Origin: Kitasatospora herbaricolor
GTDB lineage: Bacteria > Actinomycetota > Actinomycetes > Streptomycetales > Streptomycetaceae
NCBI RefSeq assembly: GCF_030813695.1
Contig: NZ_JAUSVA010000002.1
Location: 4,216,001 to 4,280,000, forward strand
Length of the DNA: 64,000 nucleotides
Direction of reading: 5' to 3'
In this document: positions 26,392-36,815 of the stretch, one piece after another
Layout of the letters: every line of letters starts with the position of its first letter
Position numbering within the stretch: the first letter of the stretch is position 1
Notes under the pieces: generated by a model
Told to the model about the DNA's origin: nothing
The model's database searches: none
What the model saw: only the letters and a program-made list of their open reading frames with translations
Position numbers and translations under genes: made by a program

Positions 26392-27381
26392 ATGAAGATC
26401 GCCTTCGTCGGCAAGGGCGGCAGCGGCAAGACCACGCTGTCCTCACTGTTCATCCGCCACCTGGCCGCCGCCGGACGCCCGGTCATCGCCGTCGACGCCG
26501 ACATCAACCAACATCTGGGCCCCGCGCTCGGCCTGACCGACGATCAGTCCGCCCGGCTCCCGTCCCTCGGTGCGCACCTGCCGCTGATCAAGGAATACCT
26601 GCGCGGCAGCAACCCGCTGATCGGCTCGGCCGACGAAATGATCAAAACCACACCGCCCGGCCGGGGTTCACGCCTGCTGCGGATCGTCGAGGAGAACCCG
26701 GTCTACGCGGCCTGCGCCCGTCCGGTGGCACTGGACGAGGGCTCGGTCCGGCTGCTCGCCACCGGCGCCTTCACCGAGGAGGACCTCGGGGTCGCCTGCT
26801 ACCACTCCAAGGTCGGCGCGGTGGAGCTGCTGCTCAACCACCTGGTCGATGGGCCGGACGAGTACGTGGTCACGGACATGACGGCCGGCTCGGACTCCTT
26901 CGCGTCCGGGCTGTTCACCCGCTTCGACCTCACCTTCCTGGTCGCCGAACCGACCCGCAAGGGCGTCTCCGTCTACCGCCAGTACAAGGAGTACGCCCGC
27001 GACTTCGGCGTCGCCCTGCGGGTGATCGGGAACAAGGTGCAGGGGCCGGACGACCTCGCCTACCTCCAGCGCGAGGCCGGCGACGACCTGCTCGCCGCCT
27101 TCGGGCACTCGGAGTGGGTCCGCCGCCTGGAGCAGGGCGCCGAGCCGCCGCTGCGCACGCTGGAGCCGGCCAACCGCGCCGTCCTGGAACTGCTGAAGGC
27201 CCAGGCGGACACCGCGCACGGCCGCCGCGATCCGCAGCGGTACACCCGGCAGGCGGTGCACTTCCACCTGCGCAACGCCGAGAGCTGGGGCAACGCCAAG
27301 GTCGGCCTCGACCTCTCCACCCAGGTGGACGAGGAGTTCGTGCTCGGCGTCGAGCCGGCCACCGCGGGGGCCCGCGCCTGA
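26392..27381 (+). CDS. CooC/MinD-like P-loop ATPase
   Basis: The 329-residue protein starts MKIAFVGKGGSGKTT, the deviant Walker A of the CooC/ParA/MinD group, and has a conserved DADINQHLG after strand 2 and VTDMTAGSDSF as the Walker B region. CooC-type proteins handle metal insertion or act as regulatory ATPases. No Cys pair (CxC) is evident at the usual metal site, so a metal role is unproven. It is transcribed alone, between an AT-richer leader (26300-26391) and a strong terminator. A downstream gene encodes a zinc enzyme, but no link is shown. Confidence 0.78.
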   Translation: MKIAFVGKGGSGKTTLSSLFIRHLAAAGRPVIAVDADINQHLGPALGLTDDQSARLPSLGAHLPLIKEYLRGSNPLIGSADEMIKTTPPGRGSRLLRIVEENPVYAACARPVALDEGSVRLLATGAFTEEDLGVACYHSKVGAVELLLNHLVDGPDEYVVTDMTAGSDSFASGLFTRFDLTFLVAEPTRKGVSVYRQYKEYARDFGVALRVIGNKVQGPDDLAYLQREAGDDLLAAFGHSEWVRRLEQGAEPPLRTLEPANRAVLELLKAQADTAHGRRDPQRYTRQAVHFHLRNAESWGNAKVGLDLSTQVDEEFVLGVEPATAGARA

Positions 27382-27416
27382 CCGGTGCGCCGCCCGCACG
27401 GCCGGGCCGGGGCCAC

Positions 27417-27462
27417 CACGGCGGGCCACCACCCTCTGCTCCGAGGGCGGTGGCCCGCCGTG
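27417..27462 (+). terminator. Strong terminator after the CooC-like gene
   Basis: A 20-bp stem starting CACGGCGGGCCACC with one mismatch and a six-base loop (TGCTCC) lies 36 bases after the stop codon. Confidence 0.8.
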
Positions 27463-27587
27463 CGTGCTGCGCGGGACGACTCCGATCTGTTCCCCATTGG
27501 TTCGGATGCCACCCATAGGGATGAATCCGGGCCCCGATCCCGTCACCGTGTTCTACGCTGTGCAAAGATTTCATTACTCTCGGTTTA

Positions 27588-27621
27588 CCGATTCTTGATG
27601 GTTCCGATTCCTTGATGGTCC
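27588..27621. repeat. Tandem direct repeat in the SulP gene leader
   Basis: CCGATTCTTGATGGTTC is followed at once by CCGATTCCTTGATGGTCC, two near-identical units about 160 bases before the SulP/carbonic anhydrase start. They lie in an AT-richer patch where a promoter is expected. Confidence 0.55.
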
Positions 27622-27765
27622 CTGGGCCCGCCTGTGCCACCCCCGCACAGGCCGCCGAGCCCACGCCATCCCGCCACACCGTCGCGACCCACGACAGCCG
27701 ATCCGACTCCCCCGAGCAGCACCCCGGACCTGACTGCGTTCGCTCCCCCGGAAAGACGGGAAGAC

Positions 27766-30069
27766 ATGACCCTCGACATCTCCACCGCCCCCATCGCCTC
27801 CGACACCACCGACCACGCCCCGCCGACCGTCGGCCGCAAGGCCCGTGCCTCGTTCGACCTCTCGGCCTCCCTGGTGGTCTTCCTGATCGCCGTGCCGTTC
27901 TCCCTCGGAATCGCCCTGGCCACCGGCGCCCCGCTGACCGCCGGCCTGATCGGCGCCGCCGTCGGCGGCATCGTCGTCGGCCTGATCGGCGGCACCTCGC
28001 TCCAGGTCAGCGGCCCGTCCGCGGCCCTCACGGTGGTCACCGCCGGCCTGATCTCCCAGTACGGCTGGCAGGCCACCTGCGCCATCACCCTCGCCGCCGG
28101 CCTGCTCCAACTCGCGCTGGGCGCCCGCGGCCTGGCCCGCACCGCGCTCGCCGTCTCGCCCGCCGTGGTGCACGGCATGCTCGCCGGAGTCGGGCTGGCG
28201 ATCGCCATCGCCCAGCTGCACGTGGTGCTCGGCGGCTCGCCGCAGAGCTCGGCACTCGCCAACCTGACCGCGCTGCCGGGCCAGTTGGCCGGGCCGCACC
28301 TCCCCGCGGTCGTGGTCGGCGCGCTCGCCATCGCCATCCTCTGCGGCTGGCCCCGGCTGGGCCGGCTGCCGGGCCGCGCCGGGGAGCTGGGCGCCCGGCT
28401 GGCCCGGATCCCGGGCCCACTGGTGGCCATCACGGCCGCCACCGCCCTGTCCATGGGCCTGAGCCTGCGGCTCGCCCGGGTCGACATCCCCGCCTGGCAA
28501 CCGCAGAGCCTCCCGGCGCTGCCCCACGGGTCGGCGGCCGGCCTGCTCGCCGCGGTGCTGACGGTGACCGCGGTGGCCAGCGTCGAATCCCTGCTCTCCG
28601 CCGTCGCCGTCGACCGGATGTCCAACCGCTCCGGCGACCTCGACCGCGAACTGCGCGGCCAGGGCGTGGCCAACATGGTCAGCGGCCTGCTCGGGGGGCT
28701 GCCGGTGGCCGGGGGCGCGGTGCGCAGCACCGCCAACGTCCGGGCCGGCGCGCGGACTCGCTGGTCCTCCGTCCTGCACGGGGTCTGGGTGCTGCTGGCC
28801 GCCGTGGCACTGACCGGTGGCCTGCGCCGGATCCCGCTGGCCGCACTGGCCGCGCTCGTCCTGGTGGTCGGCCTGCAGATGGTGAGCTTCGCGCACATCC
28901 GCAAGGTGCACCAGCACCGCGAGTTCCCGGTCTACCTGGCCACCGTGCTCGGCGTCGTCCTGCTGGGCGTGCTGCCGGGTGTCGCCCTGGGCGCCGCGAT
29001 CGCCGTCCTGCTGGCGCTGCACCGCCTGACCCGCGCCCGTGTGGACGTCACGGCCGCGCCCGACGGATCGTTCGCGGTGCGGACGCACGGCCCGCTGACC
29101 TTCGCCTCGGTGCCCCGGCTGAGCCGGGCGCTGGGCGCGATCCCCGCCACCGCCCGGGTGACGGTCTGCCACGACGGCTCGTTCCTGGACCACGCGGCGT
29201 ACGAGGCGCTGCACTCCTGGCGCGGCGGCCACCAGGCCGCCGGCGGGACGGTGCTGATGGTGACCGAACGCCAGGCCGACGAGGTGCTGGACCCGGACGG
29301 CGCGGTGCGCTCCGGCAGCTCCGCGGGCCCGCACCGCTGCCGGGCCTGGACCCCCTGGGTCGGCCACCACTGCATCGAGCAGCAGGAGGACCCGCACGGC
29401 CGGCTGCTGGACGGGGTGCGGGTGTTCCAGCAGCACACCGCGCCGCTGGTCCGCCCCGAGCTGGCCCGGCTCGCCCGCGAGGGGCAGACGCCCTCGGAGC
29501 TCTTCCTGACCTGCGCGGACTCCCGGCTGGTCACCAGCATGATCACCAACAGCGGTCCGGGCGACCTCTTCACCGTGCGCAACGTCGGCAACCTCGTCCC
29601 CGCGCCGTACGAGCCCGGCGCCGCCGACGACTCGGTGGCCGCCGCCGTGCAGTACGCCGTGGAGGCCCTGGAGGTCCGCTCCATCACCATCTGCGGGCAC
29701 TCCGGCTGCGGGGCGATGAAGGCCCTGCTGGACGGCGTGCACGAGCGGCCGGGACCGCCCACCGCGCTGACCCGCTGGCTGCGCAACGGCCGCGGCTCGC
29801 TGGACCGGCTGCGGCGGGCACCGGCCGGGTTCGCGGCCCGCCCCACCGCCGATCTGGTGGAGGAGCTCTGCCTCACCAACGTCGTCCAGCAGCTGGACCA
29901 GTTGCTGGCCAACCCCGCGGTGGAACGGCGGGTCGAGGAGGGGACCTTGCGGCTGGTCGGGATGTACTTCGACTTCGCCACCGCGCAGGCCTACGTCCTC
30001 GACCGCCGGAGCGGCCTGTTCTCCCCGGTGACGGAGCACGACACGACGCCGCTGCGCACGGCGGCCTGA
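27766..30069 (+). CDS. SulP-family anion transporter fused to beta-carbonic anhydrase
   Basis: A 767-residue fusion, probably for bicarbonate (or sulfate) uptake coupled to CO2/bicarbonate conversion. The ATG at 27766 is chosen because CGGGAAG stands just before it. A longer frame begins at 27634 without conserved residues. Residues about 30-430 are the SulP membrane domain with about ten or more helices, and about 440-520 a STAS-like region. From about 540 comes a beta-carbonic anhydrase with zinc ligands in LTCADSRL (Cys and Asp, about 581) and CGHSGCGAM (His and Cys, about 642-650). The fusion type is known in actinobacteria. A single-gene unit between two terminators. Confidence 0.9.
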   Translation: MTLDISTAPIASDTTDHAPPTVGRKARASFDLSASLVVFLIAVPFSLGIALATGAPLTAGLIGAAVGGIVVGLIGGTSLQVSGPSAALTVVTAGLISQYGWQATCAITLAAGLLQLALGARGLARTALAVSPAVVHGMLAGVGLAIAIAQLHVVLGGSPQSSALANLTALPGQLAGPHLPAVVVGALAIAILCGWPRLGRLPGRAGELGARLARIPGPLVAITAATALSMGLSLRLARVDIPAWQPQSLPALPHGSAAGLLAAVLTVTAVASVESLLSAVAVDRMSNRSGDLDRELRGQGVANMVSGLLGGLPVAGGAVRSTANVRAGARTRWSSVLHGVWVLLAAVALTGGLRRIPLAALAALVLVVGLQMVSFAHIRKVHQHREFPVYLATVLGVVLLGVLPGVALGAAIAVLLALHRLTRARVDVTAAPDGSFAVRTHGPLTFASVPRLSRALGAIPATARVTVCHDGSFLDHAAYEALHSWRGGHQAAGGTVLMVTERQADEVLDPDGAVRSGSSAGPHRCRAWTPWVGHHCIEQQEDPHGRLLDGVRVFQQHTAPLVRPELARLAREGQTPSELFLTCADSRLVTSMITNSGPGDLFTVRNVGNLVPAPYEPGAADDSVAAAVQYAVEALEVRSITICGHSGCGAMKALLDGVHERPGPPTALTRWLRNGRGSLDRLRRAPAGFAARPTADLVEELCLTNVVQQLDQLLANPAVERRVEEGTLRLVGMYFDFATAQAYVLDRRSGLFSPVTEHDTTPLRTAA

Positions 30070-30072
30070 GGC

Positions 30073-30113
30073 CCGGTACGGGCCTCCGCCCACCCGGCGG
30101 AGGCCCGTACCGG
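30073..30113 (+). terminator. Terminator after the SulP/carbonic anhydrase gene
   Basis: A perfect 18-bp stem CCGGTACGGGCCTCCGCC and its complement enclose a five-base loop, three bases after the stop. Confidence 0.85.
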
Positions 30114-30151
30114 CGGGCCGGTCGGCTCCCTGGGCGACCCGGTTTCAGGTC

Positions 30152-30167
30152 AAAGGTCTACACCAAT
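30152..30167. promoter_or_regulatory. DasR-box-like (dre) site upstream of acs
   Basis: AAAGGTCTACACCAAT matches 12 of 16 positions of the dre consensus ACTGGTCTAGACCAGT, including the GGTCTA and ACCA core. It lies about 115 bases before the acs start. DasR is the GntR-type N-acetylglucosamine regulator of streptomycetes. Regulation is inferred. Confidence 0.4.
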
Positions 30168-30282
30168 TCCTCGGAGCCTCTTGTCAACAGCCCTGTTCGC
30201 CTGGTGAGCTGTGTGCTGGGACACACGGGACAATCCCTACGCACGGGAGTGTCCCAAGAAGAAACTCGATGAGGAGTGCGCG

Positions 30283-32238
<1,956 letters not shown>

Positions 32239-32262
32239 TCAGGTCCGCGTACCGGCCCCGGT

Positions 32263-32316
32263 ACGCGAGAGGGCTCCCCGGGCAGTCCCACGACTGCCCG
32301 GGGAGCCCTCTCGCGT
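32263..32316 (+). terminator. Very strong terminator after acs
   Basis: A perfect 25-bp stem (centre CGAGAGGGCTCCCCGGGCAG) with a four-base loop starts 25 bases after the acs stop. It is the longest hairpin in the window. Confidence 0.88.
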
Positions 32317-32939
32317 CCGTGCCCTCGGGGTGCTCCACGCCCGCCGGGGGCTACTCCGGGCGCCGCTCGGCCACCAGGGTCCGCAGCGTCTCGTAGGCAC
32401 CCTGCACGAAACCGCGGCCGCGCACCGGCTGCGTCCCGCGCCCCGAACACCCACGGCCGGAACACCGGCGCCCCTGACACCGACAGCGCGAGCACCGGTG
32501 CCCCGAGCACAGTCGGTCCTCCGGACGGGCCGCGGCGACCCGGCAGGCCACGGACGGGCGGACAACAGGGGCGGGACGCTCTGCGCGCCCTCGCCCCCGG
32601 CCATGACGTGCGGCACGGCCTCGGGGCCTTCCGCCCCCTCGCCGGGCACGGGCGTCTCCGTTCGGGTCGAAGGTGCCGCCCCGTTCGGGTGGCGCCTTCG
32701 ACCGACGACAGGGAGGAGGTCACCCGTCTGCACCCGCCCACCGCCATTCGGGGCGGGCTCCCCCGACCTGCGGGACCGATCGTCCTAAAATGCGCAAAAC
32801 GGATATCTCCTCGCGCCGCCCTCTAGACTGTCAACGACGCATCAAGATCGTGGATGGGTCACAGGGCGCGCCGGGAAGTCTGGTCGGCACTGCACCACAG
32901 GTGTATCCGGATGCCGTTCCCGCCCCCAGGAGGTCCCCC
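32317..32939. other. Long spacer between acs and nhaA
   Basis: About 620 bases. On the minus strand a short stretch ending at 32351 (GFVQGAYETLRTLVAERRPE) looks like a protein C-terminus, but upstream of it the frame is Arg/Cys-rich and not credible; it may be the remnant of a lost gene. The right end (32780-32939) is AT-richer and carries the nhaA promoter region. Confidence 0.4.
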
Positions 32940-34247
32940 GTGACCAGCCAGCCGCCCACCGGACCGACACCCCGAGGCCGCCAGTTCCTCGGCCGGCTGT
33001 CGCTCCCCGAGCGCACCTACATCACCGACGCGCTGCGTACCGAGACCGTCGGCGGCATCCTGCTGCTGCTCTTCGCCATCGCGGCGCTGATCTGGGCGAA
33101 CGTCTGGCCGCACGCCTACGAGAGCGTGGTGGACTACACGATCGGCCCCTCCGAACCGCTCCACCTGGACCTCAGCCTCGGCACCTGGGCCAACGACGGC
33201 CTGCTGGCGATCTTCTTCTTCGTGGCCGGCATCGAGCTCAAGCGCGAATTCGTGGCCGGTGAGCTGCGCACGCCGAGCGCCGCGGCGCTGCCGGTGATCG
33301 CCGCGCTCTGCGGCGTCGCCCTGCCCGCGGTCATCTACGCCGTCGTCAACTCGACCAGCGGCCACCTGGGCGGCTGGGCGATCCCGACCGCGACCGACAT
33401 CGCCTTCGCCCTCGGCGTGCTCGCCGTGGTGGGCACTCACCTGCCGTCCGCGCTCAGGGCCTTCCTGCTCACCCTGGCGGTGGTGGACGATCTGGTCGCG
33501 ATCCTGATCATCGCGGTCTTCTACAGCTCCGGCATCAAGTTCTGGGCGCTCGGGCTCTCCGTCGCCGGCCTGGTGCTGTTCTGGTTCCTGCACCGGCGTG
33601 AGGTGCACGGCTGGTACCTGTACGTGCCGCTGGCCTTCGTGATCTGGGCGCTGATGCACGAGAGCGGCGTGCACGCGACGGTCGCCGGCGTGGCGATGGG
33701 CCTGATCCTGCGCTGCCACCGGGTCGGTGACGAGCAGCAGTCCCCTGGCGAGCACATCGAGCACCTGGTGCGTCCGGTCTCGGCGGGCTTCGCCGTCCCG
33801 GTGTTCGCGCTGTTCGCCGCCGGGGTGACGATCTCGGGCCCGGCGCTGGTCGAGGTGTTCAGCCAGGCGGCCCCGCTCGGGATCATCCTGGGCCTGCTGG
33901 TGGGCAAGACGGTCGGCGTCTTCGGCGGCACCTGGCTGGCCGCCAGGTTCACCCGGGCGGAACTCAACCCGCAGCTCACCTGGGCGGACCTGTTCGCGGT
34001 CGCCACCCTGGCCGGCATCGGCTTCACCGTCTCCCTGCTGATCAGCGAGCTGGCCTTCACCGACGACGCGGCCTTGGCCGACCGGGCCAAGGCCGCCGTC
34101 CTGGTGGGCTCGCTGCTCTGCGCCGTGGTCGCCACCTTCCTCCTCAAAGTGCGCAACCGGCATTACCGCCGACTGGTCGACGAGGAGAACGCGGACGTGG
34201 ACGGCGACGGCATCCCCGACGTCTACCAGCGGGGCGACGCGGCCTGA
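32940..34247 (+). CDS. nhaA: Na+/H+ antiporter NhaA
   Basis: Exchanges Na+ for protons across the membrane. The GTG at 32940 has AGGAGG six bases upstream and gives 435 residues. About twelve transmembrane segments are visible. Family motifs are FFFVAGIELKREF, PTATDIAFALGVLA and the ion-binding Asp pair in TLAVVDDLVAILIIA (about D183-D184). The C-terminal tail ends DVDGDGIPDVYQRGDAA, a calcium-loop-like DxDGDGxxD sequence not usual for NhaA. A monocistronic gene in a long spacer. Confidence 0.93.
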   Translation: MTSQPPTGPTPRGRQFLGRLSLPERTYITDALRTETVGGILLLLFAIAALIWANVWPHAYESVVDYTIGPSEPLHLDLSLGTWANDGLLAIFFFVAGIELKREFVAGELRTPSAAALPVIAALCGVALPAVIYAVVNSTSGHLGGWAIPTATDIAFALGVLAVVGTHLPSALRAFLLTLAVVDDLVAILIIAVFYSSGIKFWALGLSVAGLVLFWFLHRREVHGWYLYVPLAFVIWALMHESGVHATVAGVAMGLILRCHRVGDEQQSPGEHIEHLVRPVSAGFAVPVFALFAAGVTISGPALVEVFSQAAPLGIILGLLVGKTVGVFGGTWLAARFTRAELNPQLTWADLFAVATLAGIGFTVSLLISELAFTDDAALADRAKAAVLVGSLLCAVVATFLLKVRNRHYRRLVDEENADVDGDGIPDVYQRGDAA

Positions 34248-34503
34248 CGGGCCCGGACGAACCACCGGCCCGAACGGCCGCGGCGGGCCTGGACGCCGGT
34301 TCGGCGAACGGTCCCGATCGGCGGTCCGCCGACGGGCGGTCCGGCCCGCAGCGACCGTTCCGGAGGGCGCGCCCGACGGCCGGAGGGGTGCGCACGGCTC
34401 GGACACGCCGCTCCGCCGGCCCCCCGGAGTGGTGCCCGACTCACCGGTAGGGGCATGATTCTGAGCTGTCGACAGTGCACGGAAGCCGCAGAGGAGAACG
34501 CTG

Positions 34504-34980
34504 ATGCCCGCAGGAGCCGCAGACCCGTCCAGCATCGGCCGGGCGCCCTACGAGGGCGAGCGTTCGGTCGGGCAGCTCTTCGCCGAGGCCACGGCCGACC
34601 TGTCCGCCCTGGTGCACGACGAGATCGCGCTGGCCAAGGCCGAGATCAGGCAGGACGTCAAGCGCGGTGTCTCCGGCGGCGTCTCGCTCGCGGTGGCCGG
34701 CGTGGTCGCGCTCGCCGCCGTCCCGATGCTGAGCGCCGCCGCGGCCTTCGGACTGCACGCACTCGGCATCACCCTGGGCTGGTCCTTCCTGATCGTGGCC
34801 GGCGTCTACCTGCTGCTGGCGGTCGTCCTCGGCCTGCTCGCGCTGCGCTCGTTCAAGCAGATCGAGCCGCCGCGCCGCACGATCGAGGGCGCCCAGGCGA
34901 CGGCCGACGTCCTCAAGAACGCCAGGCCCCGCCCGGCCACCCAGGAGGAGATCGACCGGGGCCTGGGCCGCCGCCCCTGA
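34504..34980 (+). CDS. Phage-holin-family membrane protein (DUF1469)
   Basis: A 158-residue protein with AGGAG before the ATG. An amphipathic N-terminal helix (LFAEATADLSALVHDEIALAKAE) is followed by two transmembrane helices (SLAVAGVVALAAVPMLSAAAAF and FLIVAGVYLLLAVVLGLLAL) and a hydrophilic tail. This is the Phage_holin_3_6/DUF1469 pattern of chromosomal actinobacterial proteins, which are not phage genes despite the name. Its position before the EphE-like gene matches Rv3669-Rv3670 as I recall. Function is unknown. Confidence 0.88.
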   Translation: MPAGAADPSSIGRAPYEGERSVGQLFAEATADLSALVHDEIALAKAEIRQDVKRGVSGGVSLAVAGVVALAAVPMLSAAAAFGLHALGITLGWSFLIVAGVYLLLAVVLGLLALRSFKQIEPPRRTIEGAQATADVLKNARPRPATQEEIDRGLGRRP

Positions 34981-35193
34981 CCGCCCCACGGGCTCTCCGC
35001 CGGGCCCCGGCCGCGCCGCCGACCCTCCGTCGGCTCGTCCGGCCCACGCCGCGTCACACGCCCGTCCGGAGCCCTCCCCGGGGCCCTCGGCCGAGGTGCC
35101 GGGGGCGTGCCCGGCAGGGGCACCGGCGGATCGGGCACGGCCAGTACGAGTGCCGGGCACGTCTCCGGCGCGGGGATATGACACGCTCTCGCT

Positions 35194-36216
35194 ATGCCGC
35201 TCGACCAGAAGCCCGTGCCCCAGCCCCAGCCGTCGCAGCCCTCCTCCGGTGACGTCCCCGGCGATGCCGTCCCGGGAACCACCGGTCCGGCAGGCGCCGT
35301 CGGCGGCGCCGCGGCCGACTGGAGCATCCGGCAGGCGGGGCCGTGGACGCACCGCGACCTCGCGGCGAACGGGGCCCGGTTCCACATCGCCGAGCTCGGC
35401 GAGGGCCCGCTCGTCCTGCTGGTGCACGGCTGGCCGGAGTACTGGTGGGCCTGGCGCCACCAGATGACCGCGCTGGCCGAGGCCGGCTACCGCGCCGTCG
35501 CCCTGGACCTGCGGGGCATCGGCGGCAGCGACCGCACCCCGCGCGGCTACGACCCCGGCAACCTGGCCCTGGACATCACCGGCGTGATCCGCTCGCTGGG
35601 CGAGCGGCGGGCGCACCTGGTCGGCCACGCCTCCGGCGGCACGCTGTCCTGGGTGGCGGCCGTGATGCGGCCCTCGGTGATCCAGAGCCTGACGGCGGTC
35701 TCCGCCGCGCACCCGCGCGACCTGCGCCGGGCCCTGCTCACCGACCGCCGCCAGCTGGCCGCCTTCGAGCACGTGCTGAGCTTCCAGCGTCCGTGGATAC
35801 CGGAACGCCGGCTGGTCGCCGACGACGGCGCGCTGGTGGGCCGCTACCTCGACGCCTGGACCGGCCCGAACCAGCTGGACCGCGCGGCGGTGGCCGCGTA
35901 CCGGCAGGCGATCCAGATCCCCAGCACGGCGCACTGCTCCATCGAGCCGTACCGCTGGCTGCTGCGCTCGATGGCCCGGCCGGACGGCATCCAGTTCGCC
36001 CGCCGGATGAAGAAGCCGATCACCGCGCCGACCCTGCACGTCCAGGGCGCCGCCGACCCGGTGCTGCTGTCGCACACCGCGCTCGGTGGCGGCGAGTACG
36101 TGACGGCCCCCTACCGGTGGCGGCTGATGCCGGGAGTCGGGCACTTCCCGCACGAGGAGGCGCCGGAGGAGTTCTCGGCGGAGCTGATCGACTGGATCGG
36201 CCAGCACAAGGACTGA
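35194..36216 (+). CDS. EphE-like alpha/beta hydrolase with altered nucleophile
   Basis: A 340-residue epoxide-hydrolase-type protein. After about 45 disordered residues comes the HGWPEYWWAWRHQ motif (oxyanion hole, HGxP), then the nucleophile elbow, which reads LVGHASGGTLSW. In the family it is GHDxGG with the catalytic Asp; here Ala stands at that place and Ser one position later. The acid (GAADPVL) and the base His (GVGHFPHEEAP) are in place, and a cap domain lies between. Either it is inactive as an epoxide hydrolase or it uses another mechanism. Neighbours match mycobacterial EphE (Rv3670) context. Confidence 0.85.
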   Translation: MPLDQKPVPQPQPSQPSSGDVPGDAVPGTTGPAGAVGGAAADWSIRQAGPWTHRDLAANGARFHIAELGEGPLVLLVHGWPEYWWAWRHQMTALAEAGYRAVALDLRGIGGSDRTPRGYDPGNLALDITGVIRSLGERRAHLVGHASGGTLSWVAAVMRPSVIQSLTAVSAAHPRDLRRALLTDRRQLAAFEHVLSFQRPWIPERRLVADDGALVGRYLDAWTGPNQLDRAAVAAYRQAIQIPSTAHCSIEPYRWLLRSMARPDGIQFARRMKKPITAPTLHVQGAADPVLLSHTALGGGEYVTAPYRWRLMPGVGHFPHEEAPEEFSAELIDWIGQHKD

Positions 36217-36284
36217 CACCGGCGACGGGACGGGGAGGGACCGGCGGTACGACCCGGACCTCCCTTGCCGTCCCGGACCACGGG

Positions 36285-36375
36285 ACCGCCGGGGGCCGGG
36301 GACCGCCGGGGGCCGGGACGGTCGGGTTCGGGGGCCGCCGGGGGCCGGGGACGGTCGGGTTCGGGGGCCGGGCGG
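36285..36375. repeat. G-rich tandem repeats after the EphE-like gene
   Basis: Units of ACCGCCGGGGGCCGGG alternate with ACGGTCGGGTTCGGGGGCC, each about twice (second pair 33 bases apart). They are not coding. The G-runs could form unusual structure. Confidence 0.65.
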
Positions 36376-36502
36376 GTGACCACCGGACGCGGGGCTCCGG
36401 GCCATCAACTGTCTTTTTGTTGCGCTCATATGACAAACGCATAGGCCAATTCGAGACCCCACCAGGTGGTTACTCCAAGCGGCCCAGGGGCATCTTTCCG
36501 GT

Positions 36503-36736
36503 ATGACCTGGATGCCCGATCGCAGCGCAGCGCCGCGCAGTCGACGCCGTACCAGCCACAGCTCGCAGGGCCTCGTCCGCCCGTCCGCCTGGGCGGACGA
36601 GCTCGGCCACGACGACCTCGGCCACGACGGGCCGGAGCACCGGTCCGGCCAGGGCGGCCCGCGCCAGCTGGGCATCCCCCGCATCATCGGCCGCCGGGCC
36701 CGCTGGGTCGGCGCCCGCCTGCGGCGCGACACCTGA
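36503..36736 (+). CDS. Small basic protein of unknown function
   Basis: A 77-residue frame beginning MTWMPDRSAAPRSRRR with strong G/C third positions throughout, the mark of a real streptomycete gene. It contains DELGHDDLGHDGPEHRSGQ and ends in an Arg-rich segment (RIIGRRARWVGARLRRDT) that could bind membranes or nucleic acid. There is no clear ribosome site close to the ATG. The leader (36410-36480) is AT-richer and contains CATATGACAAA, suggestive of a promoter. No family recognised. Confidence 0.55.
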   Translation: MTWMPDRSAAPRSRRRTSHSSQGLVRPSAWADELGHDDLGHDGPEHRSGQGGPRQLGIPRIIGRRARWVGARLRRDT

Positions 36737-36754
36737 GGACTCCGAGCCGCCCCC

Positions 36755-36783
36755 GCGGCCGCCGTGTCAGGAGCGGCGGCCGC
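36755..36783. terminator. Bidirectional terminator
   Basis: GCGGCCGCCG/CGGCGGCCGC with a nine-base loop lies between the convergent small protein gene and the DUF457 gene. Confidence 0.65.
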
Positions 36784-36815
36784 ACCTGCCGGCCGCCGCT
36801 GCGCCAACCGCTCCG

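Larger units (their letters stand above)
27382..27765. other. Spacer before the SulP/carbonic anhydrase gene
   Basis: It holds the terminator of the CooC-like gene and the tandem repeat listed above. A GGAAGACATG ribosome site/start lies at its end. No gene is supported. Confidence 0.5.

Noticed and set aside
27574..30093. An 839-residue frame opposite the SulP/carbonic anhydrase gene
   Set aside because: Antisense shadow; the sense strand has clear carbonic anhydrase and SulP motifs.
34504..34980. A prophage, suggested by the holin-family protein
   Set aside because: DUF1469 proteins are ordinary actinobacterial membrane proteins, and no other phage gene is nearby.
36285..36375. A CRISPR array, suggested by the repeats
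   Set aside because: The units are G-rich, directly adjoining and lack unique spacers; no cas genes are present.
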